From NCBI GenBank assembly GCA_946412445.1, contig CAMKHH010000025.1, positions 1 to 9,317 on the forward strand: a stretch of 9,317 nt of DNA, written 5' to 3'. Positions 1 to 6,894 of the stretch are shown here, one piece after another. The DNA is from an uncultured Eubacterium sp. (lineage in GTDB: Bacteria; Bacillota; Clostridia; Lachnospirales; Lachnospiraceae). How positions within the stretch are numbered: the first letter of the stretch is position 1; each line of letters opens with the position of its first letter. A model generated the notes under the pieces. It was not told the DNA's origin and made no database searches. It saw only the letters and a program-made list of their open reading frames with translations. The position numbers and the translations under genes were made by a program.

Positions 1-1
1 C

Positions 2-454
2 ACATATCTGGATGAGAACCAGAAGGTTTCAGATACACTGGATTTTTTTGAAGATTTTTATGCGGATTTTGACAGAACCCGCGCGATGGATATGCTGAAG
101 CGCTTATCAATTGATCCGACAGAAAGAATTAAAACTTTGTCCAAAGGAACAAGGGAAAAAGTACAGTTAATATTGGTTATGAGCAGAAGAGCAAAGCTAT
201 ACTGCCTGGATGAGCCAATTGCAGGTGTTGATCCGGCGGCCAGAGATTATATCTTAGATACCATTATCAATAATTATGATGAAAATGCAACGATACTTAT
301 CTCAACCCATCTGATATCGGATGTGGAAAACATTTTGGATGAAGTGATTTTCATAAAGGATGGACAAATCCGTATGCAGACAGCAGTAGATGACATTCGT
401 GTAAAACAGGGGAAATCAGTGGATGCACTGTTCAGGGAGGTGTTCAGATGCTAA
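2..454 (+). CDS. ABC transporter ATP-binding protein, YtrB-like, C-terminal part (5' end outside window)
   Basis: This is the C-terminal half of an ABC ATPase that would energise the permease encoded immediately downstream. The frame is open from the window edge (residues TYLDENQKVS...), so the start and Walker A lie to the left of the window. Visible motifs in order are the signature LSKGTREKVQL (LSKG in place of LSGGQ, common in YtrB/EcsA-like ATPases), Walker B LYCLDEP with its catalytic Glu, the D-loop GVDP, and the switch histidine in ISTHL. The stop codon (452-454) overlaps the start of the permease by 7 bp, so the two are translationally coupled. YtrB-type pairs are often preceded by a GntR regulator gene, but that cannot be seen here. 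The substrate is unknown. I am confident of the family and not of the transported molecule. Confidence 0.9.
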   Translation, partial: TYLDENQKVSDTLDFFEDFYADFDRTRAMDMLKRLSIDPTERIKTLSKGTREKVQLILVMSRRAKLYCLDEPIAGVDPAARDYILDTIINNYDENATILISTHLISDVENILDEVIFIKDGQIRMQTAVDDIRVKQGKSVDALFREVFRC

Positions 455-1257
455 AAAAGTTATTTAAATATGAGTGGAAGGCAACATCCAGGAGCCTTAT
501 GGTCATCCATGCAATTGTCCTTATTTTCGCGGTTATTACAAGAATATTTTTTGCAGTAAGCGGTGGACTGGAGGGAAGTTCTGTCATAGCGGGGCTGTTT
601 TTATTCTTAAGTGTTATGGTAATTTGTACTGCAGCAATATTTACAGTCATTTTTATAGGCTTTCGTTTTTACAAAAATGTCTTTACAGATCAGGGATATC
701 TGACTAATACGCTGCCTGTAACTTCACAGCAGATAATCATATCCAAGGGACTCGTGGGACTTATATGGGAGGTTCTTGATATTATAATCGTCATAGCGGC
801 AATTTTCATAATAGCTGCAGATGGAGAGATGCTTAGAGAACTGACAAGTGTAGTTAAGGAAAGTATCAAATATCTGTTTAATGGGGAAGCAGCACTTAGT
901 GCATGGTTAGTTTTGATCACGATTGTTTTGTCACCAGTTGTGTATATACTTGAAATGTATGTTTCGGTAGCATTGGGAAATCTGTTTTCCGGACATAAGC
1001 TTTTGGGAGCGGTTGGGGCATTCGCCGGAATCTATATCGTTCAGCAGATTATTATGATTATTACACTTGGAATCACCGGATATAAGGCTTTCGCAACCAC
1101 AACAACTTATTCGGCGGATGCAGTGGAAGTACAGGTAAGAGGCCTGCAGATGCTGGACACAACGATGCTTGTGAATCTGATTCTGTCATTGATTGCTATA
1201 ATAGCGAGCTTTCTCGTGACAAAATATATCATGACAAAGAAATTGAATCTTCAGTAG
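448..1257 (+). CDS. ABC-2-like transporter permease, six-helix membrane protein
   Basis: This 269-residue membrane protein probably forms the transmembrane part of an ABC transporter with the ATPase encoded upstream. Six hydrophobic segments can be read at roughly residues 17-37, 47-72, 105-125, 147-170, 185-210 and 238-262. The N-terminus is short and basic (MLKKLFKYEWK), a pattern common to ABC-2 permeases, and the C-terminus is basic (TKKLNLQ). A long, more polar loop lies between helices 5 and 6. The start at 448 is favoured by an AGGGAGG Shine-Dalgarno at 434-440 with 7-bp spacing and by the overlap with the preceding stop. There is no extracellular-solute-binding partner, so export or antimicrobial-peptide resistance is more likely than import, but this is inference. 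The sequence has no motif that identifies the substrate. Confidence 0.85.
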   Translation: MLKKLFKYEWKATSRSLMVIHAIVLIFAVITRIFFAVSGGLEGSSVIAGLFLFLSVMVICTAAIFTVIFIGFRFYKNVFTDQGYLTNTLPVTSQQIIISKGLVGLIWEVLDIIIVIAAIFIIAADGEMLRELTSVVKESIKYLFNGEAALSAWLVLITIVLSPVVYILEMYVSVALGNLFSGHKLLGAVGAFAGIYIVQQIIMIITLGITGYKAFATTTTYSADAVEVQVRGLQMLDTTMLVNLILSLIAIIASFLVTKYIMTKKLNLQ

Positions 1258-1280
1258 TTCAAAACCTCACTCTTTCCATA

Positions 1281-1313
1281 TGCACGGGCACTTATCAAAG
1301 CGGTGTCCGTGCA
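1281..1313. terminator. Hairpin between convergent genes, possible weak bidirectional terminator
   Basis: An 11-bp stem (TGCACGGGCAC at 1281-1291 with GTGTCCGTGCA at 1303-1313, one G-U pair on one strand) encloses an 11-base loop. It lies 24 bp past the permease stop, and the TGA of the AraC gene (1295-1297) sits inside the loop. Neither side has a proper T-run, so as an intrinsic terminator it is incomplete. It may instead protect 3' ends or act with Rho. Confidence 0.4.
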
Positions 1314-2083
1314 GCCGAAGGAGAGATTCCATATTTTTTCTTATACATCTTACTTAAGTAGAATTCATCATAAAATCCAAAATTCTGTGCAGCGGTTTTC
1401 AGCTTTTCGTCCGGATGTTGTGTAAGAAAGGAATGCACCGCTTTCAACTTCAAATCCATCTGATACTGGTAAGCAGACATATCAAAAACCTCATGAAATT
1501 TCTTATTTAAAGTTTTCACCGAAACGTTAAGTAAATCCGTAATCTCACTTAGTGAATAGAAGTATTCCGGTCTGGATTCCATGATTTTGACTGCTTCTGA
1601 AACAACTGAATATTTTTCGATATCCCGGCTGTCCTCAGCAATACGAAACAGTTGACATAATAAAAGATTCAGGGAAGCCGTTATTTCGGAGTCTGTCACA
1701 TATGTGCTCCTGTTATGGTGTAGGGAAATGAGGGAAGAGAACAGATCTTTAATCTGCGGGGCATGACCACAGGAAATCAGTGGGGGGAAGGAGGCCAGAC
1801 CGCAGGATTCTTCTTCCTTAATATGCAGAAACATAATTTTCGTACCCGGAAGACAAAGCTCTTTACTAAAGTGATGAACTCCCGCTCTTAACATAAGGAC
1901 ATCCCCCGCCTTCATAAGATAGGGTTTTTGATCCATCCATATTTCCCACTCACCTTCCAGCATATATATAAAATCATGGTCTTTCATAGTCCGGTCCGGA
2001 TGCAGCACACCCTTCATATATGTGACGTAATTTCCGTCATTAAGTTTTCGCTTTGAAGTTAATGAGTACAAGTATTCTTTCAT
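1295..2083 (-). CDS. AraC-family transcriptional regulator with N-terminal cupin domain
   Basis: This is a 262-residue one-component regulator. The N-terminal part (about residues 15-90) is an AraC-type cupin sensor, with HDFIYMLEGEWEIW, AGDVLMLRAGVHH and a following beta-strand region. The C-terminal part (about 160-260) is the double helix-turn-helix DNA-binding domain: first HTH in YSLSEITDLLNVSVKTLNKK, second HTH around KTAAQNFGFYDEFYLSKMYKK, ending in the family motif YGISPSAAR. Length is normal for the family. The start at 2083 is supported by an AGGAAA ribosome binding site at 2089-2094 on the minus strand and a strong promoter upstream. The gene is divergent from the heterodimeric exporter operon, the usual arrangement for a local regulator, so it probably controls that operon in response to a small ligand. 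The ligand is not known. Confidence 0.92.
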   Translation of the reverse strand: MKEYLYSLTSKRKLNDGNYVTYMKGVLHPDRTMKDHDFIYMLEGEWEIWMDQKPYLMKAGDVLMLRAGVHHFSKELCLPGTKIMFLHIKEEESCGLASFPPLISCGHAPQIKDLFSSLISLHHNRSTYVTDSEITASLNLLLCQLFRIAEDSRDIEKYSVVSEAVKIMESRPEYFYSLSEITDLLNVSVKTLNKKFHEVFDMSAYQYQMDLKLKAVHSFLTQHPDEKLKTAAQNFGFYDEFYLSKMYKKKYGISPSAARTPL

Positions 2084-2130
2084 GAGCTGGTTTTCCTGAT
2101 TACCTCCAAGATTCGTTACTTATATCCTCA

Positions 2131-2159
2131 ATTATACATGGAAGTGCACGCTTTATCAA
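2131..2159 (-). promoter_or_regulatory. Sigma-A-type promoter of the AraC-family gene
   Basis: On the minus strand a -35 box TTGATA (2154-2159, five of six consensus bases) and a perfect -10 box TATAAT (2131-2136) are separated by exactly 17 bp. The predicted start near 2124 leaves a leader of about 40 bases before the AraC ATG. The spacer contains the palindrome GTGCAC, a possible operator. No comparably good promoter is visible on the plus strand for the exporter operon within 2084-2240, which fits a need for an activator. Confidence 0.75.
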
Positions 2160-2240
2160 TGGTAATTCAATCTTCTTTCTGCTAGAGTAAAAAGAACCGA
2201 CATAAAACAGGATGTAATTGTAAGGAGGAGGTAAGGATTC

Positions 2241-4046
2241 ATGCGTCAGACGAAATGGCTCTGGTCTCAGATGAAAGCTTACAGGAAACGATACATTTTC
2301 CTGGTGGCAGTAATCCTGATTCCAATTGTTATGCAGCTGATCAATCCATTGATCACACAGATGATTGTAGATCAGGTCGTAATGAAGATTCCACAGAATA
2401 AGGGGAATATACAGGAACTGATTGATAAACTTATAAAGCTTTTGCTTTTAATGGTTATGTTTATGGCCGTGCGAACATTCGTATGGAGATATGCCATTGT
2501 CGGAATAGAGGAATGTGGGCAGAGATTCCTGTACGACTTTAAGAAGCAGATGTTTCACAGGCTTCAGAATCTGGATCGTGGATTCTACAAAAGAAACGAA
2601 ACCGGAGATCTGATGACAAGACTTACATCGGATGCCGAGATGGGAAAGCATGGGATTGTAACCTTATTCAGAGGCTTTCTGGAGGCCTTTACCTTGTATC
2701 TGGCCACAACTATCTATATGATGTCAAAAGATGTGCTGTTGACACTGGCACTCATGGTATTTACTCCGATGATTTTTTTTGTGACATTTAAGTTTTCAAG
2801 AACCGCAAGACCATATTATATGGCGCTTAGAGAGAAGCTCTCAAAGCTTAACAGCAACGCACAGGAAAATATAGAGGCGAATCGGGTCATCAAAGCCTTT
2901 GCCAGGGAAGGATTTGAAGAAGAAAAGTTTGTTGAGAAGAACACAGATTACAAGGAGGCAAATATTAAGGCATCCTTCGTATGGCTCAGGTTTTATCCCG
3001 CAATAGAAGGATTCTCCCAGGCACTTCCAATTGTTGTGCTGGTGCTGGGCGGCATCTTTCTTATGAATGGAAGAATCACTGCAGGAACCTTTTTGGCATT
3101 TAACAGTCTGTGCTGGACACTTGCCGCACCGATGAGAAACTTAGGAATTCTGGTCAACGATACCCAGCGGTTTCTGGCATCTGTTGACAAGCTGATCGAA
3201 TTGCATGAGGCGGAACCATCCGTAAAGAATAAAAGCGGAGAGCTTGTTGAAAAAGATGAGCTTGAGGGTAAGATTGAGTTTCGGGATGTAAGTGTAAAAC
3301 TGGAACATACAGATGTGCTTGAGCATGTCAACCTGACGATTATGCCAGGAGAAACTGTTGCGGTAATGGGGCCCACAGGTTCGGGAAAGACAACTTTAAT
3401 CAACTGTATCAATCGTTTTATCGATGTGACGGATGGGGCTGTTCTGATTGATGATGTGGATGTGAGGGATTATGATCTGAAAGTGCTTCGGAAAAATATC
3501 GGGATTGCGAATCAGGATGTCTTTCTGTTCTCAGATACGATTAACCGGAATATCTCATTTGGGAACAGCATGCTTCCCACGAACCAGATTGAAAGATTTG
3601 CCCGTCTTGCGAGAGCTGATTTTGTGTGGCGTATGCAAAACGGATTTGATACGATGGTGGGTGAGCGGGGTACCGGACTGTCAGGCGGACAGAAACAGCG
3701 TCTTGCCCTGGCCCGTGCCATTGCCGTGAGGCCTTCTATACTAATATTGGATGATACAACATCTGCCGTGGATATGAATACAGAGAGCGAGATCCGGGAT
3801 AACCTTGTCAGGATGCCGGAAAGGGCAACAAAGATTATCATAGCACAGAGATACTTTTCTGCAATGAAGGCTGATAAGATTATTATATTGAATAATGGTC
3901 ATGTTGCGGAAGTCGGAACCCATAAAGAATTACTTGCAAAACATGGTTATTATACGGATATTTATCTGCTACAGAGAGGAATCAGTTCCCTGGAGGAAGA
4001 CATACATACGCAATATGAAGAAATGGAGGTGACGAATCATGGCTGA
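2241..4046 (+). CDS. Heterodimeric ABC exporter half-transporter with degenerate ATP site (BmrC/TM287-like)
   Basis: This 601-residue half-transporter has an N-terminal membrane domain (helices near residues 17-40, 63-84, 140-160, 165-183, 252-276 and 280-300, with the coupling-region motif GDLMTRLTSDAE) followed by a nucleotide-binding domain. Walker A is GPTGSGKT (377-384), the Q-loop Gln is 425 and the signature is the canonical LSGGQ (480-484). The catalytic Glu after Walker B is replaced by Asp (LDD, D505) and the switch His is replaced by Gln (AQR, Q536). Such losses mark the non-hydrolysing site of heterodimeric exporters such as BmrCD or TM287/288. Its intact signature would complete the active site of the partner encoded next. 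The start has an AAGGAGGAGGT ribosome binding site at 2222-2232. Drug or lipid-like export is likely, but the substrate is unknown. Regulation is probably by the divergent AraC protein. Confidence 0.93.
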   Translation: MRQTKWLWSQMKAYRKRYIFLVAVILIPIVMQLINPLITQMIVDQVVMKIPQNKGNIQELIDKLIKLLLLMVMFMAVRTFVWRYAIVGIEECGQRFLYDFKKQMFHRLQNLDRGFYKRNETGDLMTRLTSDAEMGKHGIVTLFRGFLEAFTLYLATTIYMMSKDVLLTLALMVFTPMIFFVTFKFSRTARPYYMALREKLSKLNSNAQENIEANRVIKAFAREGFEEEKFVEKNTDYKEANIKASFVWLRFYPAIEGFSQALPIVVLVLGGIFLMNGRITAGTFLAFNSLCWTLAAPMRNLGILVNDTQRFLASVDKLIELHEAEPSVKNKSGELVEKDELEGKIEFRDVSVKLEHTDVLEHVNLTIMPGETVAVMGPTGSGKTTLINCINRFIDVTDGAVLIDDVDVRDYDLKVLRKNIGIANQDVFLFSDTINRNISFGNSMLPTNQIERFARLARADFVWRMQNGFDTMVGERGTGLSGGQKQRLALARAIAVRPSILILDDTTSAVDMNTESEIRDNLVRMPERATKIIIAQRYFSAMKADKIIILNNGHVAEVGTHKELLAKHGYYTDIYLLQRGISSLEEDIHTQYEEMEVTNHG

Positions 4047-5805
4047 CAGAAACAGATTTGATCAGGATGAACAACTCGAAGAAGAGTTTAACATCGGACA
4101 TCTGAAGAGAACCTTTGTATATATCAGGAAGAGAAAAAATGCTATGCTTCAGGCACTTCTCTTTTCCGCCGTTTCATCTGTCTTTTCACTGATACCTGCT
4201 AAAATCATCGGATATGCCGTGGACAATACAATTCCGAACGGCGATGTAAGACAGCTTTTGCTTCTGGCAGCTGCGGTTGCAGCTATCGTGGCTGTCAGTG
4301 TTACACTGGCTGTGATACGTGCGAGAATTATGACCAGGGTGGGGCAGGATATCATATTCGATATACGAATGGATTTATTCCGAAAGCTTCAGGAGCTGCC
4401 GTTTACATACTATGATGAGAGACCACACGGGAAGATTCTGGTACGTGTCATCAATTATGTCAATAATGTTTCCGATATGCTTTCTAACGGCATGATTAAC
4501 TTTGTGCTTGAGATTTTTAACATCCTGTTTATTCTGGCCTTTATGTTTACGACCAGTGTAAAATTAACCCTGATTATATTTGCAGGGGTGCCGGTTCTGG
4601 TCTTTGGGCTTTCGAAGCTAAAGCCCAGGCAGCGAAGGGCATGGCAGGACGTCAGCAATAAAGGCTCCAACATGAATGCGTATCTTCAGGAAAGTATCAA
4701 CGGAGTTGCGATTTCACAGAACTTCGTAAGACAGGGTGAGAATGAAGAAATCTTTGATGAATTAAATCGCAGTAATTATGAGTCGGTGATGCATGCAGTC
4801 CGGCTTGCATATTGGACTCCAAATATGGTAGACTTAACAGCAGTTACAGCAATTGCTTTTATGTATCTGGCAGGTGTCGCATGGCTGCGTCCTGCAATCA
4901 GCTTCGGAGTCATACTGGTTATGGGGGACTATGCCTGGAGGATGTGGCAGCCGATTATCAACATAGCAAACCTCTACAATCAACTGCTGAATACGATGTC
5001 TTATCTGGAGCGTATCTTTGAGATTATTGATGAGCCGATTTATCTGACAGATGCAGAGGACGCTAAGGAACTTCCTCCGATTACCGGAGATGTGGACTTT
5101 GAAGATATCACATTTGCGTATGAGGAAGGATTTAATATTCTGGAGCATATGAATCTTCATGTAAATGCGGGAGAGAGCATCGCACTTGTGGGACCCACCG
5201 GAGCCGGAAAATCCACGATTGTAAACCTTCTGTCCAGATTCTACGATGTCACAGGAGGATGCGTGAGAATAGACGGACACGATCTTCGTGATGTAACAAT
5301 GCACTCTCTTCGAAGTCAGATGGGGGTGATGCAGCAGGACGGGTTTATCTTCTCAGGAACCATAGCTGACAATGTCAGATACGGACGGCTGGATGCCACC
5401 CAGGAAGAGATTGAGGAAGCTTGTAAGGCAGTTCACGCAGATGAATTTATTCGCGATATGGAACATGGATATGAGACAATGGTTGAAGAAAAGGGAAGTA
5501 TTCTGTCACAGGGACAAAAGCAGTTAATTGCATTTGCCAGAACTCTGATCCGGGATCCCAAAATACTGATTCTGGATGAAGCGACATCATCCATCGATAC
5601 AAAGACAGAAAGGCTGGTGCAGGAAGGGCTTGACCGCCTGATGGAAGGAAGAACGACCTTTGCTGTGGCGCACCGGCTCTCCACAATTAAAAACTGTGAT
5701 AAGATTCTCTATATATCGGATAAGGGAATTGCGGAGCTGGGAACACACAATGAATTGATGAAACAAAAGGGGAAATACTACGATATGGTAACCGCCCAGA
5801 TGTGA
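4039..5805 (+). CDS. Heterodimeric ABC exporter half-transporter with catalytic ATP site (BmrD/TM288-like)
   Basis: This 588-residue partner half-transporter starts inside the end of the previous gene (8-bp overlap, GGAGGTGA Shine-Dalgarno at 4026-4033), which suggests equal production of both subunits. A charged N-terminal extension of about 30 residues precedes the membrane domain (helices near 35-57, 72-94, 150-170, 174-192 and two more around 260-310). The nucleotide-binding domain has Walker A GPTGAGKS (385-392), Q-loop Gln 433, intact Walker B with catalytic Glu (LDEATSS, E514) and the switch His (AHRLST, H545). Its signature is the altered LSQGQ (489-493). The active ATP site would therefore combine this Walker A/B with the partner's LSGGQ, and the degenerate site would use this LSQGQ. 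This matches known asymmetric exporters. The substrate cannot be read from the sequence. Confidence 0.93.
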   Translation: MADRNRFDQDEQLEEEFNIGHLKRTFVYIRKRKNAMLQALLFSAVSSVFSLIPAKIIGYAVDNTIPNGDVRQLLLLAAAVAAIVAVSVTLAVIRARIMTRVGQDIIFDIRMDLFRKLQELPFTYYDERPHGKILVRVINYVNNVSDMLSNGMINFVLEIFNILFILAFMFTTSVKLTLIIFAGVPVLVFGLSKLKPRQRRAWQDVSNKGSNMNAYLQESINGVAISQNFVRQGENEEIFDELNRSNYESVMHAVRLAYWTPNMVDLTAVTAIAFMYLAGVAWLRPAISFGVILVMGDYAWRMWQPIINIANLYNQLLNTMSYLERIFEIIDEPIYLTDAEDAKELPPITGDVDFEDITFAYEEGFNILEHMNLHVNAGESIALVGPTGAGKSTIVNLLSRFYDVTGGCVRIDGHDLRDVTMHSLRSQMGVMQQDGFIFSGTIADNVRYGRLDATQEEIEEACKAVHADEFIRDMEHGYETMVEEKGSILSQGQKQLIAFARTLIRDPKILILDEATSSIDTKTERLVQEGLDRLMEGRTTFAVAHRLSTIKNCDKILYISDKGIAELGTHNELMKQKGKYYDMVTAQM

Positions 5806-5811
5806 AGGAGG
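5805..5811 (+). promoter_or_regulatory. Ribosome binding site that fixes the start of the aldo/keto reductase
   Basis: AAGGAGG directly follows the exporter stop codon and lies 8 bases before ATG at 5820. A GTG at 5802 is also in frame but would place this site inside the coding sequence and has no Shine-Dalgarno of its own, so the ATG is preferred. Confidence 0.8.
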
Positions 5812-5819
5812 AAAAAAAT

Positions 5820-6812
5820 ATGTATCAGGCATCATCAACACGTTATCAAGATATGAAATACACCCGCTGCGGAAACAGCGGACTTCAATTACCGGCCGTT
5901 TCCTTGGGATTCTGGCACAATTTCGGCGATACCGCTTCCTATGAGAATATGAAGCAGCTTTGCTTTACTGCATTTGACAATGGAATTACCCACTTTGACC
6001 TGGCCAATAATTATGGCCCTGCGCCGGGCAGTGCTGAAAAGAACCTGGGTATTATATTGAAAGAAAATTTCGGGTCTTATCGTGATGAACTGATTATCAG
6101 TACAAAGGCCGGTTATGATATGTGGGAAGGCCCTTATGGAAACTGGGGAAGCCGGAAATATCTACTGGCAAGTCTGGACCAAAGCTTACAGCGTATGGGA
6201 CTGGATTACGTAGACATCTTTTATCATCATCGCATGGATCCCGAGACTCCACTGGAGGAATCCATGGGTGCACTTGCACAGGCTGTTACAGGTGGAAAGG
6301 CACTATATGCCGGTCTTTCAAATTATGATGGAGAAACATTGGAAAAGGCAACACGTATACTGGAGGAACTGCATTGTCCGTTTATCATCAACCAGAATCG
6401 CTACTCTATCTTTGACCGGACGATTGAGAAGAATGGGCTGAAAGAAACTGCCGAAAAACTGAAAAAAGGAATTATTTCATTCAGTCCTCTGGCACAGGGA
6501 ATGCTGACAGACCGCTATTTAGGCGGCATTCCGGAGGACAGCCGAATCAAGGCAGACGGACGTTTTCTGAATGCATCTTCTCTGACACAGGAACGCTTGG
6601 GTCAGATACAAAAACTCAATGAAATAGCAGAAAACCGGGGACAGACACTGGCGGAGATGGCGCTTGGCTGGATTCTTCGTGATGGAATTGTAACAAGTGT
6701 TCTGATTGGAGCCTCTAAGCCTTCGCAAATTCTGGATAATATTGGGGCATTAAGAAACACATCATTTACGAATGAGGAACTGAATCTAATTGATACTATC
6801 GCTCTAGTATAG
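5820..6812 (+). CDS. yghZ: Aldo/keto reductase, YghZ/Gpr (AKR14) type
   Basis: This is a 330-residue cytoplasmic NADPH-dependent aldo/keto reductase with the (beta/alpha)8 fold. The family includes the L-glyceraldehyde-3-phosphate reductase that detoxifies methylglyoxal-related aldehydes in E. coli. The catalytic tetrad is visible: Asp60 and Tyr65 in HFDLANNYGP, Lys96 in ISTKAGYDMW and His137 in DIFYHHR. The YghZ-specific stretch YGNWGSRKYLLASLDQSL and the cofactor-binding segments SPLAQGMLT and SVLIGASKPSQ are also present. The protein ends at IDTIALV, a little shorter than E. coli YghZ, which has a longer C-terminal tail. The gene begins 14 bp after the exporter stop and is probably co-transcribed with it, which may link aldehyde or xenobiotic reduction to export. 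That functional link is inference. The exact substrate is not shown by the sequence. Confidence 0.9.
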   Translation: MYQASSTRYQDMKYTRCGNSGLQLPAVSLGFWHNFGDTASYENMKQLCFTAFDNGITHFDLANNYGPAPGSAEKNLGIILKENFGSYRDELIISTKAGYDMWEGPYGNWGSRKYLLASLDQSLQRMGLDYVDIFYHHRMDPETPLEESMGALAQAVTGGKALYAGLSNYDGETLEKATRILEELHCPFIINQNRYSIFDRTIEKNGLKETAEKLKKGIISFSPLAQGMLTDRYLGGIPEDSRIKADGRFLNASSLTQERLGQIQKLNEIAENRGQTLAEMALGWILRDGIVTSVLIGASKPSQILDNIGALRNTSFTNEELNLIDTIALV

Positions 6813-6829
6813 GCGACATTAAATAACTG

Positions 6830-6879
6830 TTGGCTATGCTGGGATAACGTAATTAAATCAGGACATCCTAATATCAGGA
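6830..6879 (+). promoter_or_regulatory. Weak candidate promoter and small repeats upstream of the ATPase/TOPRIM genes
   Basis: The 82-bp gap between the reductase and the ATPase gene has no terminator hairpin. A poor promoter-like pair, TTGGCT (6830-6835) and TTAAAT (6853-6858), has 17-bp spacing. Just downstream, ATCAGGA occurs twice (6857-6863 and 6873-6879, 16 bp apart), and AGGAcaTCCT (6860-6869) is a small inverted repeat, possibly an operator. Read-through from the exporter operon is an equally good explanation. Confidence 0.25.
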
Positions 6880-6894
6880 AAGAGAGGTGCCTGC

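Noticed and set aside
2133..2138. TATACA as a plus-strand -10 box for the exporter operon
   Set aside because: No acceptable -35 box lies 16-18 bp upstream, and the bases overlap the much better minus-strand TATAAT.
2993..3412. Open frame of 139 codons on the minus strand within the first exporter gene
   Set aside because: It is antisense to the conserved membrane and Walker A region; the serine- and proline-rich translation is typical of a shadow frame.
4834..5304. Open frame of 156 codons on the minus strand within the second exporter gene
   Set aside because: It lies wholly inside a clearly conserved ABC exporter gene, is rich in Cys, His and Ile from reversed codons, and shows no family pattern or ribosome binding site.
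5802..5822. GTG at 5802 as the reductase start
   Set aside because: It overlaps the exporter stop, has no Shine-Dalgarno, and would consume the AAGGAGG site that is well placed for ATG at 5820.
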